In this document: positions 51,978-62,691 of the stretch, piece after piece
Layout: each line of letters starts with the position of its first letter
Numbering within the stretch: position 1 is the stretch's first letter
Source: Polytrichum commune
Lineage: Eukaryota; Streptophyta; Polytrichopsida; Polytrichales; Polytrichaceae
Reading direction: 5' to 3'
Length of the DNA stretch: 64,000 bases
NCBI GenBank assembly: GCA_950295325.1
Contig: OX485807.1
Coordinates: 30,105,666-30,169,665 of the forward strand
Program-made: the position numbers and the translations under genes
The notes under the pieces: model-generated
What the model saw: only the letters and a program-made list of their open reading frames with translations
What the model was told of the DNA's origin: nothing
Database searches by the model: none

Positions 51978-52150
51978 GGGTGAGTTTCCATGTAGGCCGC
52001 TGGCCCACTAGATTCTAGATAATAGTGGGTTGGAGGTGTTCGTGTATATACGCACAAGCTGTCAATCAACCACGTTCTAATGACCTACTAGAACGTGGAG
52101 GGTTGTGGGCATGGGCTGCTAGACTTTCATGCGTTCATTAAAGCACTTTT
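51978..52150 (+). repeat. Dispersed repeat D, copy 3
   Basis: Starts AGGGTGAGTTTCCATGTAGG and includes CCACTAGATTCTAGATAATA GTGGG and TAGAACGTGGAGGG, parallel to 18113-18355. It ends before the GTCACCGAAGGTTT block, so it is 3'-truncated. Confidence 0.65.
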
Positions 52151-52513
52151 AAATGTTGAACAAGGATTTCACACTTGATACAAAATGACGCCCATATGGA
52201 AGGCGTTGTGAGGTCTACCACAATGGAAAACCATGGACAACCCAACGCCACCATACGTCTCACTTGATGCTATCAAGCATGCATTTCTTGGTAAAGAGTT
52301 CCATTCTTTTCACCTCACAAGAAATGAATTAGATTACCTTCACCTCAAGAATTATTATTAGATTCCCATTTAGTGAGGGTTGGCTAATATTGTGTGTGAG
52401 AAATTAGTGAAGGCGATACTAAATTTCTTTACGTTATCAAATTAATGCCACTAAAATATGTAGGATTTCGGGAGCCCAAAGTGTCTCATTGCTTGGCTCA
52501 AGCTCCAAATACA
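52151..52513. other. Intergenic spacer
   Basis: Unassigned sequence between repeat D and the next MITE. I see nothing that I can support. Confidence 0.4.
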
Positions 52514-52516
52514 TTA

Positions 52517-52998
52517 GGGCCACTTCACACACGAGATTGAGAGCCCATGACCATTGCACTTCAAGCACTCTCATTGGTGGGAAAGGCGGAACCGGTCCAA
52601 GTTCGCTTCACACTACGCTCGAGGGACCGACGGAGTATACAAGTGAATGCAATATGAATGTAAAGTCTAAATGCATTCCTACATGGCATCAAATGGATCA
52701 TGTTTCATGGTCGCTTGGATTATTTCCAAAAACCACCTCTTGGAGGTAGACCTTACACACCATAACCGGGAGACCATGGCACTCCGACCACTCACAACCG
52801 TTGGTTTATTCTATTTTATCAGGCTCGAGGACCCACATGAATAGAAATTCATCGAAATTGCATTTGGTTGAGGGCCCGGTCACACACGACTTCACACTAC
52901 ATGATGTTGGAAGTGTGTTGAGACAACCGTTGGACACTTTCTTTTGGGCTCCCACAATTTCGTGGTCACGGCTCTCAGCTCGTGTGTGAAGTGGCCCC
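52517..52998. mobile_element. Harbinger-type MITE
   Basis: The left end GGGCCACTTCACACACGAGA follows TTA (52514-52516). The inverted right end is GGGGCCACTTCACACACGAG C. The right TSD copy is mutated (CTT/TTT). The interior matches 31474-32140 and 38842-39569 (CAAGCACTCTCATTGG, GACCCACATGAATAGAAATT). Confidence 0.8.
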
Positions 52999-53001
52999 TT
53001 T

Positions 53002-53573
53002 GAACGCACACTAATTCTCTTCAAATGTATTCATGAACTTAGTATCACTCAATAGAGGGTTTATTAACCCTCACTAACGTCGAGAGTTGGCAAAAATAGT
53101 GCGAGTTTCGGGAAATAGTACCACACATGCACCAAATGGGATAACGCGTCCTATTGATATATGGTGGGCCCGAGGGGGCCCAACCCAACCAAAGAGTGCC
53201 CAATGGTAGCGATTCATGCGACTAAAAAGGGGACAAAATATTAATAATTGTCAACAAGAGCCAATCCACACCGAGTCCATGGGGCGTCCCATATATAGAC
53301 CTGTAACAGTCCTATATTGTCTCTGGCCATTATTAATTAGGAGGGGGCATCAGAATCCTGGCAGTTGGTGGATCTGTCCTTGCGAAATCCTGGCCGTCGG
53401 TACAGGTGCAGGATACCCGTCAGTCGAGGACCGCAGGGTATTACGGCGGGTATGGACGGGTATTAAGCCTTCAGTGTATGCGCTCCGTCGTCCTTATACA
53501 CCGTATCATACGGTGTGAATTGGTGTCATGATTATACAGAGTGAGCTCGAATTCAAGGGGATTGTTAGGTGAC
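53002..53573. other. Intergenic, no gene recognised
   Basis: A 100-codon frame at 53216-53518 lies in GC-richer DNA but shows no recognisable domain. It contains a CCGTATCATACGG palindrome near 53502-53514. Confidence 0.4.
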
Positions 53574-53576
53574 TTA

Positions 53577-54132
53577 GGGGTTGTTTAACACCACGGACCG
53601 TGAAGTCGTCCCAAGACCTTGTAAAATATGTGATTGGTTGTTGAAACTCGTCCCAAGACCGCTTCGGTTTACACCAAGGGACGAATGTCAGAGTGATCGT
53701 GGTGTTTGAGGTCCCCAAGAGACGTATTTCAAGGCTCACATTAGCCATTGACATGGTCCAATGAGTTTTGTGGTGGGAGAGGCGAAAGAGGTGCAAAGGC
53801 CCATGGCAGAGAAATAATGTTATAATAATATAAAAATGAATGAAAGTTTTTTGAGGAAGAGAGGCCAAAGACAAAAGCAGACAAGAGAATGGCCATACTT
53901 GAATTTTTTTCAAAACTGCCGTTTTTGGACATATGTATGTTTTATAAAAACAACACATTCACTTTTGGGTGCATGGTCGTTCCTCTTGGTCCACGTTTGG
54001 TTTACACCTAGTGAGGGGCCCGAAGGCTTTGTACATTGTTTTTTTTATATGAAATCGGAGCATGGAAGTTGGGCCATGGAAAAAGGCCATCTTCCATGGT
54101 CTCACTTCATGGTCCATGGTGTAAACCGGCCC
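53577..54132. mobile_element. Harbinger-type MITE, TSD TTA
   Basis: The left end GGGGTTGTTTAACACCACGG and the inverted right end GGGCCGGTTTACACCATGG are flanked by TTA (53574-53576 and 54133-54135). It is a diverged member of the GGGGCGG subfamily; the internal TTCGGTTTACACCAAGGGAC block is shared with 45015-45445. Confidence 0.8.
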
Positions 54133-54135
54133 TTA

Positions 54136-54430
54136 GAGCTACTTTACACACAAACCAAGAGATGTGGCCATGAAAAATCTAAGAGCCCTTGAAGATCAAC
54201 CAAAAAAAGTCAATTTTGTAATGGATGGGCTCTCAAGCTCAATGTAAAGTGAACATGGACCATATTGAGGGATTGCAACGTATGTTTTGATCCAAGTCTT
54301 CACTGTAGCAATGCCATCTTTTTTGAGCCAATTGTAAAGTGATCGATTGCCATGATCGTTAATACATCAAATCCATCTCTTCTTGATGGGCCTAATGCAA
54401 CATCCAATAGACATTGTAGATTTACGATGT
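54136..54430. mobile_element. Partial Harbinger-type MITE sharing a border with its neighbour
   Basis: It begins directly after the TTA at 54133-54135 with GAGCTACTTTACACACAAAC CAAGAG. The interior matches 46421-46845 (GAGGGATTGCAACGTATGTT, CCTAATGCAACATCCAATAG AC). The right end is missing, cut off near the start of the following family C remnant. Confidence 0.55.
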
Positions 54431-54449
54431 TGCAAATATTGGGTAGTAC

Positions 54450-54681
54450 TACATGATTTTTTCATCCAAATTTCAATCACCCATAACACTTTTCATTACA
54501 CGACTGTTAGAATGCAAAATATACCAAACTTTGTTTCTATAATTGGCATTAGAATAAACTAAATGTAAGTTCGGATGCCAACATGTATAAACTTATCCAT
54601 AAGAAGTGTCATTTCATTAGAAAAAATTACCACAATGACATAAAACACCATATGACACTAAAGACAAACGTTAAGTGTATT
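54450..54681. mobile_element. Family C remnant (long subfamily)
   Basis: Shares TTTTTTCATCCAAATTTCAA TCA, AATTACCACAATGACATA and ACCATATGACACTAAA with the copy at 30925-31286. The left terminal hairpin is lost. Confidence 0.5.
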
Positions 54682-54966
54682 GTGAAGTGGACCCGCTCAC
54701 CTTGTAGAGGGACGTAAGCTTGTATAAGATGGTAAGGAGTTATTGGTGAGGAGTTATTGTTGCTAGGTATCATTGATAGTAGGATCTTATATGATGACTA
54801 GCAGGGGACATGAAATATCGGAGATCCACCCGCATGGCTTTGTTGCGAATTTATCCCCATTGGATTCCTTAATAAGACTACATCGGTACCTCATTTGCCA
54901 AGTTAGTAAGTGTTGACAACCTATCCACGTGAGTGACGAAGTACAATAAATGCCCGGTATGATTTA

Positions 54967-55375
54967 GGGCCGTTTTAGACTACGATGAAGAAGTGCTTTG
55001 GTCAAAAGTCCTAAAAGGATGGAGCAATATGTGATTGGCAATGATATGGGCCTTTCATCGGCTAGGGTTTACACTACGGCCAAGACTTTTAAGTTACAAT
55101 GGAGAATTTCAAGCATGAATGGAAAAATGACATGGCTACCAACATGGCAACACCTTTTGCTAGGGGAGTTATGTGGAGGTCAAGTTTCTTGGGCAAACTC
55201 AAACCCTTGGACAAGAAACTTGACCTCCAGAGACCTCCAACTTGAGGCATTTTTTTAAATGTTTTTTCCATCTTGTCCGTCATACCAACTGTAACCTCAA
55301 ATAAGCTTGTCTTGGACTGAAATTCGTAACTAACTAAGCGGTGCACTTCTTCGTTGGAGTCTAAACCAACCCGCC
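54967..55375. mobile_element. Harbinger-type MITE, TSD TTA
   Basis: The left end GGGCCGTTTTAGACTACGAT GAAGAAGTGC and the inverted right end GGCGGGTTGGTTTAGACTCC AACGAAGAAGTGC are flanked by TTA (54964-54966 and 55376-55378). The length is 409 bp. This is a separate subfamily whose TIR has TTTAGACT in place of TTTACACT. Confidence 0.8.
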
Positions 55376-55378
55376 TTA

Positions 55379-58300
55379 GTATGAGGTGGAGAAATAGAGA
55401 GCAAATAGGGTAACGTCACGAGGACTTTACCATGCAACATGGGCCATGCTATTGATGAATACAAAACTATTATTAGTGTATGTTATTTCAACATGGTACA
55501 AGTACTATAGTACACAATGACTTTATATCATCATCCAAATGTAGAATAAAGAAATACATATGTTTACACAACATCGTGTTCATATTTTGCAATTAATTAT
55601 GTTCACAAATACCAGTGTGGGCCATGCTGTCTCAATCGTCACATTACATTGTGCGGTTATTTAAAATCGCTTTGACTTACTTCAACTCGATGCAATAATT
55701 AGTGTGGATGTTTGATATGACAACATTGTATTTAGTGTAGTTTACCATGTTCCACATGGTTTGTCAATGTGAATCATCCCACTCCTTGGTGACTTCACTC
55801 CAAGTACAAAGAGCATATGGAGAAGTTGATTTGTCTCAATCCCCCAAATTGGTTTGGTTTCTTAACACCTGCCGAGGGAATAAGACTGAAAACTTGCCCC
55901 TCATAGGTTGGTTATTGATTTATCCCTAATTTAACTTCATTACATTAATTTGGTGTTTTTAAATCCTAATTTAGGGTTTGTTTTTATATATGAAGCAAAT
56001 AGAGATGATGCGCCCAACCACTGCTGTTGGCGTGAATGAAAGATGCTTCATCATTATCATTATTATAAGTTTACATGTGAACCCAAAACATGTTTATGGA
56101 GCATGACTATAGGACAAGTAAATGTATATAGTTAACCCTTAAAGGACAATGCTGCCCCACGGGCTTGGTATTATTTTGGGAGAATCTTGTTCAAAACTTC
56201 TACTCCATTGCACCAAATGGGGTTTTTAGAATGCCAAATCGAGCACCTTAGCAAGATCTATACTTCTTTAGAATAGAGCCTATGTAAATTAATTGGTTAA
56301 TCATGCTTAAAATGAATTTTAAAATATATTTTGGGTGTCGTATCAGGAAAGCATATCTCCTTTAAGGGTTAAGACAAACAATTTAACATTGCTCAGCTCC
56401 TTGGTTGCGTTCCATGAGACCGTGTATTGGATGAGCATAAATTCCCTCTAATTTTGGGGTGCCTCTAATTTAAGGGCAACACTCAAGTTGTGTTATGTAG
56501 TATTCGAGAAGCGACTATAAATTCATAGTGTTTTCTTGATTGCAACCTCTTACTTTACAAAAAGACCACCATCTAGTTCCCTAGTAATGTTACGAACTCA
56601 TGCGTTTTAAAATTATGTATTGTATATTCACCAATCCCTCCCCCGGTTTGCCTTCCCCCTTGTGAGGTGTTGCATTTATTCACCCTTGTGGCCATGTTTG
56701 CACCAGAGGATCGAGAGACATTCAAACACACTTTGAGATGGCATTCCGTGAAGCAATAGATAATGTCGTTGATGCTTGAAGAAACTTGGATAGTCTACTT
56801 GTCAAGCCAAGGTCTTCACGAATCAATGTTGAGTTATGGCTCATCACATTGGTTCAATTATTTGAGATATAGCATAGTTCCAAGCAACCTCAAGGGGTTG
56901 CTTGGAATCTTGGTATTACAACTCCACAACTTCAAGTTAGAAGGTAAGTGCTTGCATAATGCTAAGGAATGGTGGCCCTATTGTGGGCGCTTCCAAACTC
57001 CACGTACAAAGTTGGATTGAATCTCAAATTGTCCCATTCAAGGTCATCCTTTGTTACTTACATAAATTGTCATTCCAAGTTTAGAATCAACTTTAAGTTG
57101 TAGAAGTTAGAGACATGCAAAGTGGAGTCAAAGCAAAGTTTCCTTTTTTCTTCTCTTTAAGGAACTACATAGGTCCTCATGTCATGCCGTTGAACCTATA
57201 AGTATATCTATATTCATAAGGTATAATGCAACCTTGGCATTCCACACATGTTTTTGGTGCTCAGTTTAACTACAAACCTTGCCATATATCAGACAAATAC
57301 AAGTGTCTGGTTGAGAAGAGCGACCACACATATCTTAGATTCAACTCTATTGCAACCCATCAATTCTACAACACATGGCGTTACTTGTCATTTGGTGAGT
57401 GATATGCGTGGTACTACTAAGGTATCAACTTGCCCAACTGCCTACACACCACATTTCACTCACCCATTTACGTCATACTTTGAACAAGTGCAACGAACTC
57501 TACATAACATTAGGCTCTACATATGATACGTGATTAAGAAGAATGGCCACATAAAGCCCACACATCTTATTGCCATTTGGCTACTTAGTCCCATATAGCC
57601 CAACACACCCATTATATTTGGAAATGATGAAATACACCGATTGGGTGGTTGTAATCTATGATCATTAGTTGAAGTTGCATGTGCAAATGGACCCCATGGT
57701 TATGCTCACACAATGGTGTTTCTTGGTAACCATTCGCAATCATAAACCAAGACTCATTAAGTACAAGGTACGCAATTCCCACACATCACATGTGACTAGG
57801 GTACAAGAGCTTTCCTTGTAAGTAGTATACGAGAAGCTACAATGGAGGGAGCGGCCTTACATGAAGTGATTGGTTAAAGGACAATCCAACATCAATGGGT
57901 TTTTGGACCTTTTGAGCCAAAGTAGCATGATAGGCCCCACCCATGAGCTCGATTATATGTATCTAGAATTGCTAGTGTCCACTGATTATGTCATAGAGGC
58001 CCTCTCTTGACTTCGAAGGGCTCTTGAGAGAGAATGGCCTCTATGGCATAATTGATGTGGCAATGAGGTACATGTGACTACATGTGTTAAGTTTTCATCC
58101 ATACTATATCACCTATCAAGCGTAGTTCCATGTGAGACAAGGTTGGGAATGAAACGGAAGATAAAGTGGGTGTAATGAACATGGTTTAAGTGTGTGCTCA
58201 TCTTCCCAAAAGGTACATACGAAATGGTCAGGAGTGCGGGAAAAATGAGGCTAGGCTCAACACATAAAGTGAGCCTTAAGTAATCGTGTTGAAAGGACTA

Positions 58301-59580
58301 TCTAGTGTGGTTGAATACCAATGTTAACATTACAATATAGAAATATTATGTCATCTCTCACTTTGGAATTGAATAAACCTCATTGCTTCAAAATTGAAAA
58401 AATTCATTTCAATGCTATTATACTCTTGGGGTTCAAGGTTCCAACACCATTGCATCAAAGAAGTTCAAATATGGAATTTAGGGAGTAAAATAAAATATTT
58501 CATTCTAAGAAAATATGTTAATTATATTTGGAGTCATGTAGAATTTTACAAAGAGCTATAAGCATATAAATAAAGTTTATTTTTCTTTTTGGAAAATTTT
58601 CTCCAAATTAATCACGATTAAGATACACTTCAAAATTTGCTTGATTACTCATAAGATCAACTCGGACATAGGATAAACAACGATAGTAAGAAAAAACCCC
58701 ATTGTAATAAAGCATGCCATCGCCACTTGTCCTTTTCCAATTTGGGTGTAGACAATCAAATGAGCCATTATTTTGCCATTTGTCAGGAAATCAAAGCGTC
58801 CCAATACTAACTGTATATGAAATCAATTGTTCATCCAAGAACAAAAAGATTGTCATGACTCATTACTAAATTTCATTTGTGGTAGCTTGATATCATCTAT
58901 AACTTAAGCTTTTGTCCATCAACTTATTGATTATGATTGATAACCAACTCAAGTATGTAAAAGACTCGCTGCTCTTCTGGCTCGTCATCCACTCTCCTCT
59001 CGTTTGTTGGCTCGACAGACACTATGCATCAACTTCTTCGTTTCAAGAGCAAATTTCCTAACCACTTTGTGTTCACACTTGGACGTTACTTGTTCTTGTT
59101 ATTTTTGGTCCACTTTATGTAATGTGGATGTTAATTATAGTATATAGTATATATAGTATATATATATAAGTGCTCCCTAGAATGCATTGAAAGAAATCTA
59201 GTTAACTATAGTTATTTCGGTAGCTATTGATTATCTATTTTAAAAATTTTGGGTGATAAATGAGTAGCTTCAATCCTTGACCTATATTTGAGAAGAAGGT
59301 GCACAAAATCTAAGAAAGGTTTGGTATAGTGAATAGCCATGAATTGGCATGAGCAAAGTGGACGACTACAATTGTAGTCTTTCATAATAAAGGACAGAGC
59401 CTCACGGTTCTACCGTTTTCTTGTTATCTAGTGCAATGGCCCATATAATTCGTGGATGATTTCTGTCCATCCGAACCTTCATCCACACCACTTCGTTCGC
59501 ATATATTTATTCGGCGGTAGCGCCAACCAGGTGACCTTGTGTGGGCCCGCTTAAACACAGAATAATACGGCCATGCAAAT
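55379..59580. other. Long intergenic stretch, no gene recognised
   Basis: Contains a family C-like right end near 55713-55740 (ACATTGTATTTAGTGTAG), a small hairpin near 57985-58055 (ATAGAGGCC / GGCCTCTAT), AT-dinucleotide runs near 59138-59168, and short frames without domains. There is no supportable gene. Confidence 0.4.
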
Positions 59581-59765
59581 ACAAAACAACCAATAATATA
59601 CCATACGATGTGGAGTATAATATACGATACGAAAGTAGTGAGACGTGAGTTGAGTTCGTTAGGAGGGGGGCTTCTTGGCAATTGTGGCGCCTCTTTCTCT
59701 CTCCTCTCTGTCTCTGTTTCTCTCTCTATTCTTCTTCCTCTTCCCGTGCCTTCGCTTCCTCCATC

Positions 59766-59849
59766 ATGGCTTTCTTCTCAAGCATCCATTCACCTACAGG
59801 GTCAACTCATCAGCTCCCTGCAATCCTCACACCACATAATCCGCCATAG
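59766..59849 (+). other. Upstream ORF 1 (27 aa)
   Basis: ATG in context CATCATGGC opens a 27-residue frame (MAFFSSIHSPTGSTHQLPAI...) ending in TAG. It lies in the presumed leader and could dampen translation of the main frame. Confidence 0.4.
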
Positions 59850-60002
59850 CCTCCGTTTTTGTGCCTTTTTTCCCCTTCTCTGTAGCTCAATCGGCGCCAG
59901 ACAGTAAGCTCAGGTGACCAAAAAGGCTGGCTGTTGGCGGAGTGATTAACTTAGATCGGAGATTAGTTGGCGGGAGTTTTGTCTGTGTCGATCGGGGCTT
60001 CA

Positions 60003-60131
60003 ATGGCTGCAGGCCTCATCACAGCTAACAATCTTCCACAGTTTCGTTCTCTTGTGAATTTTTTTGTGACTCTACCACCGTTAGTTGAATCGGTGGTGGT
60101 GAGTTGTGAGCGTGGGAAGTCTCTTAATTAG
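60003..60131 (+). other. Upstream ORF 2 (42 aa)
   Basis: ATG in the favourable context TTCAATGGC opens a 42-residue frame (MAAGLITANNLPQFRS...) that stops at 60129-60131, inside the first leader exon. It would be met by scanning ribosomes before the main ATG. Confidence 0.45.
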
Positions 60132-61329
60132 AGACAAGTGTGCGTGTTCGGTGCTTGCAGCGACTTTCGTAGCTCACAATCTGCCCGATTTTTTAGTGTA
60201 TTGCTGTTCTTCTGGAGCTGCCTTGGGCTAAGTCGAGGTGGATTCAAGGTGTGGTTTTATGGGGTTTAAGCTTAGACAGCCGATTGATTTTTATGCGAGA
60301 GGCGCGCTGGATTGAATTGTTTGAGGCTGATCTGGTGCAGTGGAGGTCGAAGATTGTGAACTGCGTTTGTTCGTTTTTGTGATTGAGCACTTTGGTTGAG
60401 CTTGAGGGCTGTTGACGTGCGGAGTGCAAGCGGGGAGAGGACTTGATCATCGTGAACAGGAGTCGAGGTAAATGACGGATTTAACTTTTTTGTTTTTGTC
60501 TCTAGTGATCATCAAACAGCATTTCGTTTGGTACTGCGAGGATTTGGTATCTACTTAAGATACACACTTTTATATGTACGGGGTGCGTTTATGACATTCT
60601 CTGATATGTTTGACTGGTTGGATTTTATGTAATGATAAGAGACTTCACCCGAGTCGCCTGTTTGTTTCCCCACCAGTATATCTTGCACATACACTGCAAT
60701 ATCTTGAACCCCTCAAGCAAGTGGGGTTTCTCCGATTTTACATCTTGTCATATGTATTTACTTGATTGTGAGGTTAAAAATGGCATGTGCGCAATGCAAG
60801 GCAGTAGAAGGGGAGCATGTGGAATCCAATGCCTATCACTGTTCACTTTTTCAGGGCCCCATATATGTTGTCATTTAGTGGACATGCCTTTGCTCCCGGC
60901 CAGTACACAGAGTGTGATACTCTTCTAACTTAAAAGCATTGCTTGACAACAGGATTGAGATGGTCTTCTAATGGTTTGGAGAGTGGCTGACATCAATTGT
61001 TATGATGTAATTGGATATCAGTTTCCGCGTTTGGAATCGGAGGAGGAGGAGGAATGTGAAAAGGGGTTTTCTGAACCGATGCTGGTCGAAGTATTCATAT
61101 TGGCTATACCATCGATTTCAATGGAAAAGCTTCCGAGTCTATTCCTCACAAAATAACACTGGTCGCGGAACGAAACCATTTGGAAGGGTTATCTATTTGG
61201 TAGAGTGTTTTTCCCAGGTAGATGGGTGTTAGACTATGGATTTGGTGCTCACGAACTCAAAGGGGCTATTGATGTTGAGTATTTGGGAGGTGGGAAGCGT
61301 CTGAGGCAGATAAAAAAAGGTTGGATCAA

Positions 61330-62691
61330 ATGGAGCTCCACAAGGCGTGCTCTTCAAAGGGCAAGGCGCTATGGCTATGGGCGGGCATGTCATTTCTCGC
61401 TTTAGTTTCAGGACGGCCACTACCAGGGGTATTGAAAATCGATGCACGCCAGATGGTGGAAGGTTCTTCGCTGTTTGATCCTGTGGGAGCCCTGAAGAAT
61501 TCTACTGCAGGGCAATTAGCGGCAAACAACAAGCCATCTTCATCGTCAGGATCATCATCGTCTACATCCAACTATATATGGATCTACGCTGTGGGATTTG
61601 GGTCTGCTCTCTTTCTGATCATCAGCATCTCATTGATTGCGATTCTGTATCTTCGTCATAAGAGGAGACCCACTGCTGTGAGTCCCTGGAAGCAAGGAAT
61701 GAGTGGGCAGCTCTCCCGCGTATTTGAGACCAGCGTAACGCGTCTGAAAAGGGAGGAAGTGGAGGCGGCATGTGAGGATTTCAGTAACATCATAGGCTCA
61801 TCTACAGACAGTGTTGTGTACAAAGGAACTCTGGCAAATGGAACAGAGATTGCTGCCACCAGCATACGTGTAGCGGCATCAAACTGGACTTCTCAAAGTG
61901 AACTTTGTTTCCGTAGGAAAGTTGAAGCACTGGCAAGAATGAAGCATTCTCAGTTAGTAAACCTTGTTGGGTACTGCTCTGAGGAGGACCCGTTCACCCG
62001 AATACTTATCTTTGAGTATGCCAGCAATGGAACCCTGCATGACCATCTACATAACAAGGAGAGCGAACATTTGGACTGGGCCACTCGAATGCGGGTGGTG
62101 ATGGGTACTGCATGTGCCTTATCCTACATGCATCATGAGTTGAATCCTCCTGCCAGCCATCTCAACTTTGACACGACATCCATCTACTTGACTGATGACT
62201 ATGCTGCGAAGGTTGCCAATTTCGGGGTGACAAAGATGACGTTAGCAAAAACGGAGCGCCAGAGAACCAGATGGTTGGGCTTTCGGGCAGTTGGGAACGA
62301 TGATACAGAAAGCTCTGACCGCCAGAGCCCTGATTTCGAGAGCAACATGTATAGCTTTGGTGTGTTTATGCTTGAGGTTATTACTGGCCGGCTCCCACAG
62401 AGTGAACACACAGGCTCACTTGTGGACTGGGCAAATGAGTATCTCACTGATGCTAAGATGGTCTGGTACATGGTGGATCCTACCTTGAAGTCATATAACC
62501 ATGATGAACTTGTTGCACTTTGCAAGATTGTCACAGTTTGTCTCTCCTCAAGAACCAGGAGGCCATCAATGCGTAAAGTTACTTCGATGTTGTCTGACGC
62601 CCTGAAAATGACTCCCGAGTCTGCTGCGCCAAAGTCAACTGCCTTGCTATGGGCTCAACTTGAGCTACAAGATGATACCACGGAGTCATAG
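61330..62691 (+). CDS. MRH1/MDIS-like receptor pseudokinase lacking LRRs
   Basis: A single open exon of 453 residues. Residues 13-28 form a hydrophobic N-terminal signal sequence (ALWLWAGMSFLALVSG). Residues 29-81 are a short ectodomain ending in a Ser-rich run, 82-108 a transmembrane helix, 109-113 basic, and about 150-425 a kinase-like domain. The order and wording (VVYKGTLANGTEI, LVNLVGYCSEEDPFTRI, FEYASNGTLHDHLH, HLDWATRMRVVMGTA, IYLTDDYAAKVANFG) match plant MRH1/MALE DISCOVERER-type receptor kinases. Those normally have leucine-rich repeats outside the membrane, and here none are present. Catalytic residues are missing: the glycine loop keeps only its first Gly (GSSTDSVV, 156-163), no lysine stands at the beta-3 position (AATSIRV, 175-181), HRD is replaced by HLN (277-279), and DFG is NFG (297-299). 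It should be a plasma-membrane pseudokinase acting as scaffold or co-receptor. Upstream LRR exons cannot be fully excluded, but the signal peptide right after the ATG argues against them. Confidence 0.85.
   Translation: MELHKACSSKGKALWLWAGMSFLALVSGRPLPGVLKIDARQMVEGSSLFDPVGALKNSTAGQLAANNKPSSSSGSSSSTSNYIWIYAVGFGSALFLIISISLIAILYLRHKRRPTAVSPWKQGMSGQLSRVFETSVTRLKREEVEAACEDFSNIIGSSTDSVVYKGTLANGTEIAATSIRVAASNWTSQSELCFRRKVEALARMKHSQLVNLVGYCSEEDPFTRILIFEYASNGTLHDHLHNKESEHLDWATRMRVVMGTACALSYMHHELNPPASHLNFDTTSIYLTDDYAAKVANFGVTKMTLAKTERQRTRWLGFRAVGNDDTESSDRQSPDFESNMYSFGVFMLEVITGRLPQSEHTGSLVDWANEYLTDAKMVWYMVDPTLKSYNHDELVALCKIVTVCLSSRTRRPSMRKVTSMLSDALKMTPESAAPKSTALLWAQLELQDDTTES

Larger units (their letters stand above)
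59588..61329 (+). promoter_or_regulatory. Promoter, long leader and probable 5' UTR intron of the pseudokinase gene
   Basis: CCAAT at 59590 and a TATA-like GTATAATATAC at 59615 precede a CT-rich leader (59690-59765), typical of a plant 5' UTR. A good donor, GAG/GTAAAT at 60467-60468, and an acceptor, TTTTTCCCAG/GT at 61217-61218, would remove about 750 bp and leave a leader that joins just before the ATG at 61330. Splicing is predicted, not shown. Confidence 0.5.
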
